From Enhygromyxa salina (GTDB lineage: Bacteria > Myxococcota_A > Polyangia > Nannocystales > Nannocystaceae): DNA of 64,000 nucleotides. Each line of letters starts with the position of its first letter. The stretch's first letter is position 1. Below, piece after piece: positions 7,456-15,975 of this stretch. The notes beneath the pieces were generated by a model that saw only the letters and a list, made by a program, of their open reading frames with translations, was not told the origin of the DNA and ran no database searches. Position numbers and translations under genes: made by a program. The DNA is taken from assembly GCF_000737335.2 (NCBI RefSeq), contig NZ_JMCC02000066.1, forward strand, positions 1 through 64,000, given 5' to 3'.

Positions 7456-9132
7456 TCAGCCCAGGACCAGCTCGAGGTCAGGGCGGTCGTGGGTCCACGC
7501 GCGCAGTTGCTCGGCGAGTGCGTCCCGATCGTAGTCGCCGACATCTCCCAGGGTGACGCGGGTCAGCTGCCCAAGCAGCGGCTCGAGCATGCCAACGACC
7601 TCGCGCGCTCGTGCGTGGTCGCTGAGGTGCGCCTCGCTGGGCTTGGGGTGCAGATCGAGGCGCACGCGGCTGAGCCGGCCGTCTGCGTCGCGCTCGAAGT
7701 TCAGCTCGCAGCCGAGCGGGCGCGAGGCCCGGCTGGTCTCGGCGTCGAGCATCCGCAGGCGCTGTATGTGGGGCGGGAGCTCGACTGACAACAGCTGGTA
7801 GCGGGCGCGCAGGGAAGCACGCTCGCGGTGATCACCCGTCCACCGACGCGACGCGGATCCGATCCGCTCTGGCTCATAGTAGACGCCCAGCTGCTCGAGG
7901 CCGGCGCAGGCGGGTGAGCCCAGCAACGCGCGCAGCCGCTCGTCGAGGGCCTGCCGGACCAGCAGCGAGCGCAGACCGAGGGGGGTGTCGAAGCGCACGT
8001 TGTAGTCGGCGAGCGAGCACTCATAGTCCTCGACAGCCTCGAGCCGACCGCTCGCGCGTATCTGCACGAAGCGCTCGAACGACAAGAAGCCGTACAGCGT
8101 GCGCAGGCGATCCAGACGGCCGCTGAAGACCAGCTGGATCGGCACGTGCCCGTCGAGGCCGCGCAGCGTGGCCCAGCTCCCGGCTCGGATCAGATCACGG
8201 TCGAGCCTCGAGGCTTCGATCGATCCGGCGGCGATGAAGCCGCGCTCGAACACCCGGCCCTCGGGGCTGAGCACACTGTGCAAGACGCCCGTCCACTCGG
8301 CTTCGTGGCGACGCAACAGCGCCCGCTCGCGCGCAGACGGGGCCGCCATCGGCCGGCCGCTGCGCTCGAGCTGCAGCGTGATGAACTCGCCGCGCGGGTC
8401 GCCATGGCTGGTCAGCCAGTCAGCGTAGACGAGGCGTGGCTCGTCGGCGTCGGGATCGGCGTGGACGGCTTCTAGCAGCGCAGCCCGGACCGCCTGCTCG
8501 CTCCGCAGCGCTCGCGCGCGCTGCTCGAGCGGAGCCAGGGCCGCGCGCGCGCTGGCGTCGAGCGGCGTCAGCGAGACCGAGCGGAGGCCGGCGATCACAG
8601 CTTGCAACTGCCGCGTCAGGTCGGAGCTCAGGCGGGCATCGCGGGCGAGCAGCTCGAGGGTGTCGAGCTGTCGAGGATCACGCTGCGCCGCCAGCAACCG
8701 GATCGTGTCCGCGATGATCTGCGCTGCACCCACGCGCTCGCGCGTCACGAGGGCCAGGCGCAGGCGCTCGACCATGGCCCCGGCGAGCAGCGGATCGGGG
8801 GTCCAGCGGCCCAGCAGCTGCAGACGCTCGATCTCCGGCAAGTCTGGGTGCGAGGGCTCGGCCAGCAGGACCGGGAGCTCGAGCGGCTCACCGCGGGCCC
8901 GCATCGCTCGCTCACGCCACGCGCGCGCGCGCTCGCTGGGGTCATCGCCTTCCAGCGCCTCGCTCGGCGTCGCGCTCAGCAGCAGCTCATAGATGCCCGC
9001 CAAGCTGGGGTCTTTGCTGTCTCGCCACGCGCGGCGCAGCTGCTCGGCCATCTCGCGCGGCTCGGCGCGAGTCATCGCGGTGGCCGCGGACGCCAAGCTG
9101 CGCACCAGCGCGCGTCGTTGCTCTGCAGACAT
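7456..9132 (-). CDS. TIGR02996-type (repeat-companion) domain protein
   Basis: A 558-residue cytoplasmic protein, mostly alpha-helical with Leu/Arg-rich repeats. Residues about 214-260 contain the TIGR02996 signature found in Myxococcota and Planctomycetes (AALLEAVHADPDADEPRLVY, ADWLTSHGDPRGEFI), a domain often coupled to leucine-rich-repeat-like regions. The C-terminal half may hold such degenerate repeats. The ATG at 9132 overlaps the stop of the upstream MglA-like gene in an ATGA, so the two are translationally coupled; the frame stays open further upstream only inside that gene. A role with the GTPase is likely from the coupling; the biochemical function is unknown. Confidence 0.8.
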   Translation of the reverse strand: MSAEQRRALVRSLASAATAMTRAEPREMAEQLRRAWRDSKDPSLAGIYELLLSATPSEALEGDDPSERARAWRERAMRARGEPLELPVLLAEPSHPDLPEIERLQLLGRWTPDPLLAGAMVERLRLALVTRERVGAAQIIADTIRLLAAQRDPRQLDTLELLARDARLSSDLTRQLQAVIAGLRSVSLTPLDASARAALAPLEQRARALRSEQAVRAALLEAVHADPDADEPRLVYADWLTSHGDPRGEFITLQLERSGRPMAAPSARERALLRRHEAEWTGVLHSVLSPEGRVFERGFIAAGSIEASRLDRDLIRAGSWATLRGLDGHVPIQLVFSGRLDRLRTLYGFLSFERFVQIRASGRLEAVEDYECSLADYNVRFDTPLGLRSLLVRQALDERLRALLGSPACAGLEQLGVYYEPERIGSASRRWTGDHRERASLRARYQLLSVELPPHIQRLRMLDAETSRASRPLGCELNFERDADGRLSRVRLDLHPKPSEAHLSDHARAREVVGMLEPLLGQLTRVTLGDVGDYDRDALAEQLRAWTHDRPDLELVLG

Positions 9133-10667
9133 CAGCGAAGTCCGGGCGCGTAGCCGATCGCGGGACGACCGAGCAGCGTGAGCGCGGCGTCGCGGACTCG
9201 ACGCGGCCCGATGTCTTGGGCCTGATCGAGGGCGAGGTCGGCGAACGAGCGCCGCAGCGCGGCGCGAAGCTCTGGGTCGGCGGGCAAGTGGTACAGCCCC
9301 AAGCACAGGATCTCGGTGTAGTCCGCCAGCGCGATCTCGTCGGTTGCGAACCGCCGGGCCAGCTCCAACACCGGGCCCGCGATGTCGATCGAGCCGCCGG
9401 GCTCGAGCGCGTGGCCAACGTAACGCGTCCAGCGGCGGCCCGCTCGACTGGCGCCGGAGGGCTCCGCCGAGCCGGGCTCCGCGACGCTGGTCTGGACCGC
9501 GAAGCTGTCGGGATCGAGGTCCACGACCAAGCCATGACGCTCGGCCAGCGCCACGGCCCCAAGCGCGATCTCGGCGAAGCGGTCCAGCGCGTCGCGCCGC
9601 TGTTCGGGATCGGCATGCTCGAGCTGGGTCGCGAGGCTGGGCAGCACCTGATCGATCGTCCACAGCCACGCGCCCTGGCCCTCGGGATCCGCGACCACCG
9701 CCACCGCGCACGGCTCGGGCAGCCACGAGCCAAGCGCGAGCTTGCGACTGCACAGCTGATCCAGCGCGCGGGTGGCCGTGGCCAGATCCGGGAACAGCCG
9801 CTCGCTCGAGGTCGTGAGCCGCCAGTCGTCAACCTCGAGGGTGACTCGCTCGGGGTGGGCCGCCGAGGTCAACGGCCGCAGCGGTCGCCCGTGCAGGCGC
9901 GCGAGCAGGGACCGCCCGCTGACCGCAGGCCACAGCTGCGCGGCAGGAAGGTCGGGAGAGGGCAGGGTTGGCGGCGGCGTCTGGCGGCCGCTGGCCCGCT
10001 GCGCCTCACTGTACTCGAGCGCGGCGAGGGTTGTGTCCGCGTCGCCCAGCTCGCCAACTTGGGTCTTGGGATCCTCGCGTCCCCAGCGACCGCGCACCGA
10101 CTCGGACGCCAAGCGCAGGGCCACCATCAGGGTCTGCTTGACGCCCCGATCGCTGCTAGCGACGCTGCCCTTGACTTGATCGGGCGCGCGCAGCCCCTCG
10201 CTGATCAGCGCGGCGAGCTTGGCAGGCCGCAGCGCCCCCGGCAGGTCTTGCTTGTTGGCCTGCAGCACGATCGGCACGCCGTAGGGGAACGCCGCGAGCT
10301 GCTCGCAGAGCTGGGCGTAGAAGCTGCGCCCTTCGGCGACCGACTCCGGCTGCGAGTCCGCCACGAACACGACCACGTCGGCGCCCTCGATCACGAATTG
10401 CCGGCGCAGCGTCAGCTCGACCTGACCTGGCACCGTGAGCAGCTGGGCGCGGATCGGGTAGCTGCGCAGCAACCCACCGTCGACCTCGAGCCAGTCGAAG
10501 TACTGCGTGCGCTCACCCAGCGTGTTCGGTGACACCAAGTCGCTGCGCCGCCACGACGCGAAGCTCTTGCTCAGGCGCCGCAAGTTGGTGGTCTTGCCCG
10601 CGTGGCCGGGGCCGTCATAGACCACACGGATGACGATGCGCTTGCGCTCGGGGTCGAACTGAGCCAT
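9132..10667 (-). CDS. MglA-like small GTPase fused to a C-terminal domain
   Basis: A 511-residue protein. Residues 1-195 are a Ras-superfamily GTPase of the MglA/gliding-motility type: Walker A GPGHAGKTT at 19-27, switch II region TVPGQ at 78-82 (Pro where Ras has Ala) and base-recognition NKQD at 138-141. MglA itself is about 195 residues; here a 300-residue extension follows, including VTLEVDDWRLTTSSERLFPD and a region ending in a helical ALRRSFADLAL block that I do not recognise. Eukaryote-like polarity GTPases of this family are typical of myxobacteria. The downstream gene is translationally coupled. No dedicated MglB-like GAP is visible in the window. Confidence 0.88.
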   Translation of the reverse strand: MAQFDPERKRIVIRVVYDGPGHAGKTTNLRRLSKSFASWRRSDLVSPNTLGERTQYFDWLEVDGGLLRSYPIRAQLLTVPGQVELTLRRQFVIEGADVVVFVADSQPESVAEGRSFYAQLCEQLAAFPYGVPIVLQANKQDLPGALRPAKLAALISEGLRAPDQVKGSVASSDRGVKQTLMVALRLASESVRGRWGREDPKTQVGELGDADTTLAALEYSEAQRASGRQTPPPTLPSPDLPAAQLWPAVSGRSLLARLHGRPLRPLTSAAHPERVTLEVDDWRLTTSSERLFPDLATATRALDQLCSRKLALGSWLPEPCAVAVVADPEGQGAWLWTIDQVLPSLATQLEHADPEQRRDALDRFAEIALGAVALAERHGLVVDLDPDSFAVQTSVAEPGSAEPSGASRAGRRWTRYVGHALEPGGSIDIAGPVLELARRFATDEIALADYTEILCLGLYHLPADPELRAALRRSFADLALDQAQDIGPRRVRDAALTLLGRPAIGYAPGLR

Positions 10668-10747
10668 GTCCGGCCGTCAGCGTAGCCGAGTTTGAACAGC
10701 AGGGGGCACCGGCCCATGAAAGCCCCCGGTCACACGAGCCTCACGAG

Positions 10748-11989
10748 TCACGCCAGATCGAAGCGCTCGCGGTAGCGGCCGTACCGCGACGCCAGGCCCT
10801 CGGCGCTGAGTCCGAAGTCCTCCGCCGCGTAGCGATGCAGGCCGTGCTCGTGCTGGCGATTGTTGGCCAGCCACACCTGCAGCTTGGCGCGGATCGAGTC
10901 GTCCCAGGGCAGGCCGACCGCCTCGCACACCCGGGCCATGACCGCGAGCGGGTCGCCGAGGAGATCGCGGTAGTCCACGTCGACAAACCCGGCGCCGTCG
11001 CGGGCGTCGCGGGTGGCGAGCGCGCGCGTCAGCATGCGATCGATCTTCCGATCCCAGTGGCGACCGACCACGTGGGGATCGATCGCGTCGCTCATGATCC
11101 CCCAGCCGTGGGCGACCAGGCTGCAGAACGAGGGCACCGTCTGGACGGGATCGCGGTGGGTTTGGATCACCGTGACATCTGGAAACACATTGAACACGAC
11201 GTCGAGCCACTCGAGGTGGTGCGGCGACTTGAGCACCCAAAAATCGCCAGGGCGCTGCCACTGCAGCACCCGCATGCAGTCCGCCAACCACGCGTAGGCA
11301 GGCGTGGGGTCCTGCTGCTCGAGCCAGGCGGCGTAGTCGCTCACGTCGTAGGTCGACTCGGGCACGCCGCTTTGAAACAGGTTGGCGAGGATCAGCACCT
11401 CCTCCTCGGGGGCGAGCGCATCCATGGGGTGGACCGCGAACAGATCGGGGCTCAGCCACCGCAAAAATTTATCGGCCGCCCGTTGGCGCTTGACGCGAGG
11501 ATCCGCGAGCGGATCGCCGCCCGGCTCCTGGCCTCGCGCGGGGATCGGGTCGTACGCCTCCCAGGCCGGGATCGCCCGGGCGCCTGGGAGCTGGGCCAGC
11601 ATGCGCTGCAGCAAGGTGGTGCCGCTGCGAGCGAGACCGCAGACCATGACCGGACGGGCCAGCTCGAGGTCTTGCAGGGCGCCGTGGCGGGTGAACAGCT
11701 CGCCCGCGCGCAGGTTGGTGGCGAGGCCGCCGGCGATGTGTTGCGCGGTCATGAACCGCCCGATTGGCGACAACTTGGCCGTGGAATGAAGCGACTCGAT
11801 CAAGCGCGCGAGCGGCTCCCGAAACGCGTCGCTAGCGAAGCGCTCGTGCCCGGCGCTGCGGGTCGCCGCCGCGACGAGATCGTCGAGGTCGAACGGCTTG
11901 ACCCGCCCCAGCGCGTTGAACAGACGCACCGCCAGGGGACGATAGGGGTTCGCGTAGTCCCGCGAGGTCTCGTGCGGTGGTCGAGCCAT
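10748..11989 (-). CDS. Sulfotransferase family protein
   Basis: A 413-residue protein resembling PAPS-dependent sulfotransferases. The 5'-phosphosulfate binding loop is GLARSGTTLL at residues 118-127 and the 3'-phosphate motif is probably QTHRDPVQTVPSF later on, preceded by WVLKSPHHLEWL. Such enzymes move a sulfo group from PAPS to hydroxyls or amines of lipids, glycans or metabolites; the acceptor is not identifiable. Long N-terminal part (about 110 residues) before the core. It begins 43 bp from the STAS-like gene at 12032, on the same strand, and ends 80 bp before the GTPase gene, so a loose operon is possible. Confidence 0.85.
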   Translation of the reverse strand: MARPPHETSRDYANPYRPLAVRLFNALGRVKPFDLDDLVAAATRSAGHERFASDAFREPLARLIESLHSTAKLSPIGRFMTAQHIAGGLATNLRAGELFTRHGALQDLELARPVMVCGLARSGTTLLQRMLAQLPGARAIPAWEAYDPIPARGQEPGGDPLADPRVKRQRAADKFLRWLSPDLFAVHPMDALAPEEEVLILANLFQSGVPESTYDVSDYAAWLEQQDPTPAYAWLADCMRVLQWQRPGDFWVLKSPHHLEWLDVVFNVFPDVTVIQTHRDPVQTVPSFCSLVAHGWGIMSDAIDPHVVGRHWDRKIDRMLTRALATRDARDGAGFVDVDYRDLLGDPLAVMARVCEAVGLPWDDSIRAKLQVWLANNRQHEHGLHRYAAEDFGLSAEGLASRYGRYRERFDLA

Positions 11990-12031
11990 GACCGACCATA
12001 GCGCAGCTGCGCGTGGGGGTGCTCTCGCGGC

Positions 12032-12451
12032 TCAACGGTCGTGCATCGGTGTCGGGTCCTGCCCCGAGATGCTGGTGTGGGCACACGAGCTCGAGCGAAG
12101 GGGCAGCGCGGGAGCGTCCGCGTCGACGCTTCTGTCCCCCGGGACCATCGACAATGGCACGCCGAGGTGTCGCGCAATCACGCGCCCCGTCGTCTCGACC
12201 CCAGCATCGGCGCCGACCATCACGATGCGACGAATCAGCCCACGGTGGTCCCACAGCAGCCCTTGCCAAGCCTGACGCGCGCCTCGGTCGTAGCCCGTCA
12301 TGTCTGCCACATCCAGCACCAAGTCACACGTTTGCCCCGCGAATAATCGCAACACTTCGTTGGCCGAATTCACGCCACCCTTGGTATCGAGGTAGCCGCT
12401 GAGCCGGACGTGAATGTCCCCGTTGACGTCAGTTCGGGTCGTCCATCCCAT
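12032..12451 (-). CDS. STAS-like domain protein
   Basis: A 139-residue protein resembling the STAS/anti-sigma-antagonist fold in composition: GDIHVRLSGYLDTKGGVNSA, a central LVLDVADMTGYDRGARQAW with the position normally occupied by the phosphorylatable Ser (here Tyr-Asp), and IVMVGADAGVETTGRVIAR. The C-terminal 30 residues are disordered-looking (Ala/Pro/Ser, CAHTSISGQDPTPM). ATG at 12451 opens into a relatively A/T-rich intergenic stretch, the likely promoter region shared with the divergent gene at 12665. The assignment is by pattern only; a regulatory role is inference. Confidence 0.6.
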   Translation of the reverse strand: MGWTTRTDVNGDIHVRLSGYLDTKGGVNSANEVLRLFAGQTCDLVLDVADMTGYDRGARQAWQGLLWDHRGLIRRIVMVGADAGVETTGRVIARHLGVPLSMVPGDRSVDADAPALPLRSSSCAHTSISGQDPTPMHDR

Positions 12452-12664
12452 GAATAATATGTAACATGGCCTGCATCACATTCGACCCGCAATAATTACG
12501 AAACTTGCTGTGGAACAATGCCCCATTGCCCGCAGGGTACGAAATAGCCCCTCAATATAGGATTCACCCTGTACCTGTGACCAATTGACTGTCCGCATAC
12601 CCACTCCGGAATCTGGCCTCCTCGATCCAAATGCCGGCACTTTGCTTGCAACGTCAATGCGGCG

Positions 12665-13135
12665 ATGGCTGCTGCGACATCACCTGACCGCGCTCTTCTC
12701 CGCAAACAGATCGACGAGCTCACCCAGCGCTGGCTGCCGATGATGTTGTGGCGAGTGGGGGTGCCCACCTCTCAGGCCGCGCGCATGCGAATACCGATCG
12801 ATGGTGAGCAGGGCCTGCTCGATCGGCTTGATTTCGCCCAGGGCGCCGTGATGTTCGCGCCCGCCCACCAGACGCGGGCGGAGCCATCGGGCCCCGAGCT
12901 GGTCCGGTCGCTGCTCGAGATCATCTCTGCGCTGCGATCTGCGCTCGCTGAGGCCGATCGAGATCTCGACGGTGCCCAGCGGCGCGTGGATGGGGTCAAT
13001 CGCAGCTTGATCCGCTTGGTCGTGGGGGCGCCACCCTCGCCCAAGCCCGAAGACGCCGCGCAGCGGTACGAGTTTGGAGCGGGTCAGATCCCGCTATTCA
13101 CGCAGCCCCGCTGGTGGACTCGACTGTTCGTGTAG
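12665..13135 (+). CDS. Hypothetical helical protein
   Basis: A 156-residue soluble, mostly helical protein. A predicted coiled coil covers about residues 78-112 (LVRSLLEIISALRSALAEAD followed by RDLDGAQRRVDG), and the C-terminus has an aromatic tail (RWWTRLFV). No recognised motif. It is divergent from the STAS-like gene and upstream of a tRNA. An antisense frame across its 5' end has poor codon composition and was not annotated. Family unknown. Confidence 0.6.
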   Translation: MAAATSPDRALLRKQIDELTQRWLPMMLWRVGVPTSQAARMRIPIDGEQGLLDRLDFAQGAVMFAPAHQTRAEPSGPELVRSLLEIISALRSALAEADRDLDGAQRRVDGVNRSLIRLVVGAPPSPKPEDAAQRYEFGAGQIPLFTQPRWWTRLFV

Positions 13136-13316
13136 CCCCCGATCGCGCGCCGAGTGGGCCCGCCAGGCGAGGGTTTGGGGTGAGCGCAGAGATCTCTCGA
13201 GCGGGCTGATCGGGGGCTCGCGGCCGGCGTTGCCCGACGCGGTGTGCCCCAGCGCTGCAATTCGGGACCTTCTGCCGAGCCGCCGCGCGATCGTGTGACC
13301 CGCGCGCGACCGCGGC

Positions 13317-13345
13317 TTGACGACGCGAAACAACTCGTTTAAGTA
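13317..13345 (+). promoter_or_regulatory. Predicted sigma-70 promoter of the tRNA
   Basis: TTGACG at 13317-13322, a spacer of exactly 17 nt, then TAAGTA at 13340-13345. This places transcription start near 13352, five bases before the tRNA. The -10 box is a weak match but lies in a local A/T-rich patch. Confidence 0.5.
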
Positions 13346-13356
13346 CACCGGCCCGC

Positions 13357-13430
13357 GCCGAGGTAGCTCAGCTGGTTAGAGCGGAGGATTCATAACCCTC
13401 AGGTCGGCGGTTCAAGTCCGCCCCCCGGCA
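13357..13430 (+). tRNA. tRNA with CAU anticodon (elongator Met or Ile2)
   Basis: A complete 74-nt cloverleaf: seven-bp acceptor, four-bp D stem (GCTC/GAGC), anticodon CAT at 13391-13393 in loop TTCATAA, T arm GGCGG/CCGCC with loop TTCAAGT. G1-C72 pairs, so it is not the initiator. No CCA is encoded. It has two A·C mismatches, at 5:68 in the acceptor stem and 31:39 at the base of the anticodon loop. Without identity searches I cannot separate elongator Met from the lysidine-modified Ile2 type. Confidence 0.9.
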
Positions 13431-13438
13431 CTCCCCAA

Positions 13439-13470
13439 GCGGCCGCCAGATCTACCTGGCGGCCGTTTCT
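13439..13470 (+). terminator. Rho-independent terminator after tRNA
   Basis: A perfect 10-bp stem CGGCCGCCAG / CTGGCGGCCG (13440-13449 with 13456-13465), six-base loop ATCTAC, followed by TTTCTC. It begins 10 nt after the tRNA 3' end and fits as its terminator. Confidence 0.8.
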
Positions 13471-13538
13471 CGTTGCAGTGGCAGCTCGATCGACGCGCGA
13501 GTCTCCAGTGACAGCCCCAGCTGGGGCATAGTGGGGGG

Positions 13539-14012
13539 GTGGCGATGCTGCGAGTGAGCGCCGGGCTGCTGGCAATGCTGATTGGTTGCGCCCCCCAGAC
13601 GGGGGCGCGCGATGAGCTACGCGAGCCCAAGTCTGAACCCGAGCCGGAGCCGGAGGCGTTCGTCGAGGACCCGGCGCCGACCTCGGACGTCCGTCCGTCT
13701 GGCGCACCCACGACGACCTCGACCGGGTCGGCACTCGAGGACGCCGACCCGGCCCGCACCGGACACGCCAAGCAGCTGTTCGACGAGGCGCGCCGCTCGT
13801 TCGAGCAGGGCGACGTCCCCACGGCCTTGTCGCTGTACGAACAGGCCTACGCCGAGGTCCCGCTGCCCGACCTGAAATTCAACGTTGCGTTCTGTCTCGA
13901 TCTGCTCGGTCGCGTTGAGGAGGCCTGCGCCGCGTATCGGGTCGTCCACGAGCAAGGCGACGACTCGTTGCGCGACGCGGCCGCGCAGGCGCTCTCGCTG
14001 CGCGGCTGCTGA
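13539..14012 (+). CDS. TPR lipoprotein
   Basis: A 157-residue lipoprotein. Signal peptide with lipobox LIGC, Cys17 lipidated. A linker rich in Glu/Pro/Thr (residues 20-70) leads to one or two TPR-like helical hairpins (GHAKQLFDEARRSFEQGDVP, TALSLYEQAYAEVP, then FCLDLLGRVEEACAAYR). Small TPR lipoproteins of this kind are very common in myxobacteria; the partner is unknown. GTG at 13539; ATG two codons on is equally possible. It follows the tRNA and its terminator, so it must have its own promoter. Confidence 0.75.
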   Translation: MAMLRVSAGLLAMLIGCAPQTGARDELREPKSEPEPEPEAFVEDPAPTSDVRPSGAPTTTSTGSALEDADPARTGHAKQLFDEARRSFEQGDVPTALSLYEQAYAEVPLPDLKFNVAFCLDLLGRVEEACAAYRVVHEQGDDSLRDAAAQALSLRGC

Positions 14013-14112
14013 TCGGCGTCGGGCGTGCTCGCGCTCAGAGCCATCGCGCAGATCGACCGGACGACCCGAGACACCGCCGCTGCGCATGTAATTGCGACCT
14101 GCTGGCCAGAGA

Positions 14113-14229
14113 TCAGCTCGAAGCCTGGTGTTCGTCGAGGGCCCCGCGGACCGCAGCGAGGTCCGCGTCATCGAGGACCCGCTCGAGCTCGAAGCTGCGG
14201 GCGCGTGGGGCCGTCGCCAGATCGCTCAT
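14113..14229 (-). CDS. Possible 38-residue protein
   Basis: A short reading frame (begins MSDLATAPRARSFELERVLD, ends QASS) 22 bp after the antiporter stop and on the same strand. Composition is plausible (amphipathic helical DADLAAVRGAL), but there is no family evidence and no clear ribosome binding site. Could be the last gene of the antiporter transcript or noise. Confidence 0.3.
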   Translation of the reverse strand: MSDLATAPRARSFELERVLDDADLAAVRGALDEHQASS

Positions 14230-14250
14230 GCCCGATGCTACCCCGAGCCG

Positions 14251-15915
14251 CTACTCCACTGGTTTTGCGCGTTCCGAGTCCGGCCCGAGCGCCTGGCCAA
14301 GGATCTCGGCCAGCTCCGCCTCGGTGCCGCCGGGCCGCTCGTCGAGCAGCGCGAGGCGCTTGGCGAGCTCGACCGAGAGCGCCTCGGCCGTGACGTCGTC
14401 GAGCAGCTCGGCGTGCTGGGCCGCCCGCAAGCCAACCCGCTCGGCCGCGATCAGGCGTTCGAGCGCCTCGGCCGTCTGCGCGCTGAGATCGACGTTGCTG
14501 ACGAGCTCGCGGGCCTGGGCTTCGGCCTTGCTGGTCTGCGACTCGTAGTGGCGACGCAGGCGGGCGGCGACGCCGGACTCGATCAACCCGTGGCCCTCGA
14601 GCTCCGCGAGCTCATCGAGCGCGTAGCGGCTCATGATCAGGGTCGCGCGGGCGCGGTCATACTCGTGGTGGCGGTTCTCACCCACGAGCAGGCCAAGCTT
14701 GCGCAGCAGCGGCGCCATGCTCAGGCCCTGGACGAACAGCGAGAGCCCGACCACGCCGAACACCAAGGTCACGAGCATCCCGCGACCGGGGAAGCTGGTT
14801 GGGAGGGTCAGGATCAGGACCATCGACAGGCTGCCGCGCAGCCCGCCCCAGACCAGCACGTGGCGCCATGACGCCGGCAGCGGGGTGGTGGTCAGGCGGC
14901 CGACCAGGGGGATCGCGGCGTAGACGTAGGTGCCGCGGGCCAGCACGGTGGCGATGAACGCGATGACGATCGCAACCCCGCCGTGCAGCAGCTCGACAGG
15001 CTCGAGCTCGAGCCCGACGAGCAAGAAGATGAACGAGTTTGCGATGAACGCCGCGAACTCCCAGAAGTCGACGACAGCGTTGCGCGTCGAGTGGCTCATG
15101 CCAACCCGTGCGCCGTACGAGCCCGCCACGATGCCCGCGAACACGGTCGAGAGCACGCCCGAGCAGTGCAGTTGCTCGGCGATCAAGAACGAGCCGTAGG
15201 CCAGCACCGCGGTCAGCGTGGTCTCGATCAGGTGGTCATCGACTTGCCGCGTGAGGACCGAGAACGCCCCGCCAAGGGCGACGCCGATCAAGATCCCGCC
15301 GCCGCCCATGCGCAGGAAGGTCTGCAGGCTGTAGGCCGTGAGCGAGTCGGGGGTCTCGGCGCCGTGAGCCCCACCGACGCCGTAGACCGTCGTGACGATC
15401 ACGAACACGACGACCGCGACGCCGTCGTTGAGCAGCGACTCGCCCTCGACGATCAAGTACAGCCGCTTGGGCACGCCGAGCTGACGAAACAGCGCGAGCA
15501 CCGAGACCGGATCGGTCGCGGCCAAGACCGAGGCGAACAGCAAGGCCTCGCGCCAGCCAAAGTCGGCGACCAAGCCCGTGGACCCGAGCCCGAAGTAGAG
15601 CAGGACCGCGGTCACGCCCCCAGCCACGAGCACGCCGGGGACGGCCAGCATGAAGATCGTCCCCAGGTTGCGACGAAACTCCGTGAAGTCGATGTGGAAC
15701 GCCGCCTCGAACAACAGGGCGGGCAGCAACAACAACAGCAGCAGATCGGCGTTGAGCTCGACGTCGCTCAGGACCCCGAGATCCAAGAAGCCGAGCGCGA
15801 GCCCAGCCACGACCAGGGCCAAGGTGTACGGCAGACGAAACCGCCGGGCGCCCATGCCCACGAACGCGGCCACGAGCAAGAGCACCAACACTTGAACTTC
15901 GACGTGGTGGATCAT
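14251..15915 (-). CDS. CPA1 family Na+/H+ antiporter (NhaP-like)
   Basis: A 554-residue cation:proton antiporter. About 12 transmembrane helices fill residues 1-400, with the characteristic ATDPVSVLALFRQLGVPKRL and EGESLLNDGVAVV segments holding the ion-binding Asp/Asn pair, and ARGTYVYAAIPL and GGLRGSLSMVLILTLP downstream. A cytoplasmic tail of about 140 residues is helical and charged (DRARATLIMSRYALDELAEL) and probably regulatory. Exchanges Na+ or K+ for H+ at the inner membrane, for pH and salt homeostasis. It is the first gene of its transcript, head-on to the tRNA/TPR genes. Confidence 0.92.
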   Translation of the reverse strand: MIHHVEVQVLVLLLVAAFVGMGARRFRLPYTLALVVAGLALGFLDLGVLSDVELNADLLLLLLLPALLFEAAFHIDFTEFRRNLGTIFMLAVPGVLVAGGVTAVLLYFGLGSTGLVADFGWREALLFASVLAATDPVSVLALFRQLGVPKRLYLIVEGESLLNDGVAVVVFVIVTTVYGVGGAHGAETPDSLTAYSLQTFLRMGGGGILIGVALGGAFSVLTRQVDDHLIETTLTAVLAYGSFLIAEQLHCSGVLSTVFAGIVAGSYGARVGMSHSTRNAVVDFWEFAAFIANSFIFLLVGLELEPVELLHGGVAIVIAFIATVLARGTYVYAAIPLVGRLTTTPLPASWRHVLVWGGLRGSLSMVLILTLPTSFPGRGMLVTLVFGVVGLSLFVQGLSMAPLLRKLGLLVGENRHHEYDRARATLIMSRYALDELAELEGHGLIESGVAARLRRHYESQTSKAEAQARELVSNVDLSAQTAEALERLIAAERVGLRAAQHAELLDDVTAEALSVELAKRLALLDERPGGTEAELAEILGQALGPDSERAKPVE

Positions 15916-15975
15916 CGGTTGCGGGCGCGAGGGTAGCCCCGGTTTGCGGCGAGCGCTGCTACCAACCGGCAGAGC

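Noticed and set aside
12496..12768. Minus-strand 90-residue frame overlapping the gene at 12665
   Set aside because: Poor codon composition and overlap with a better frame on the plus strand.
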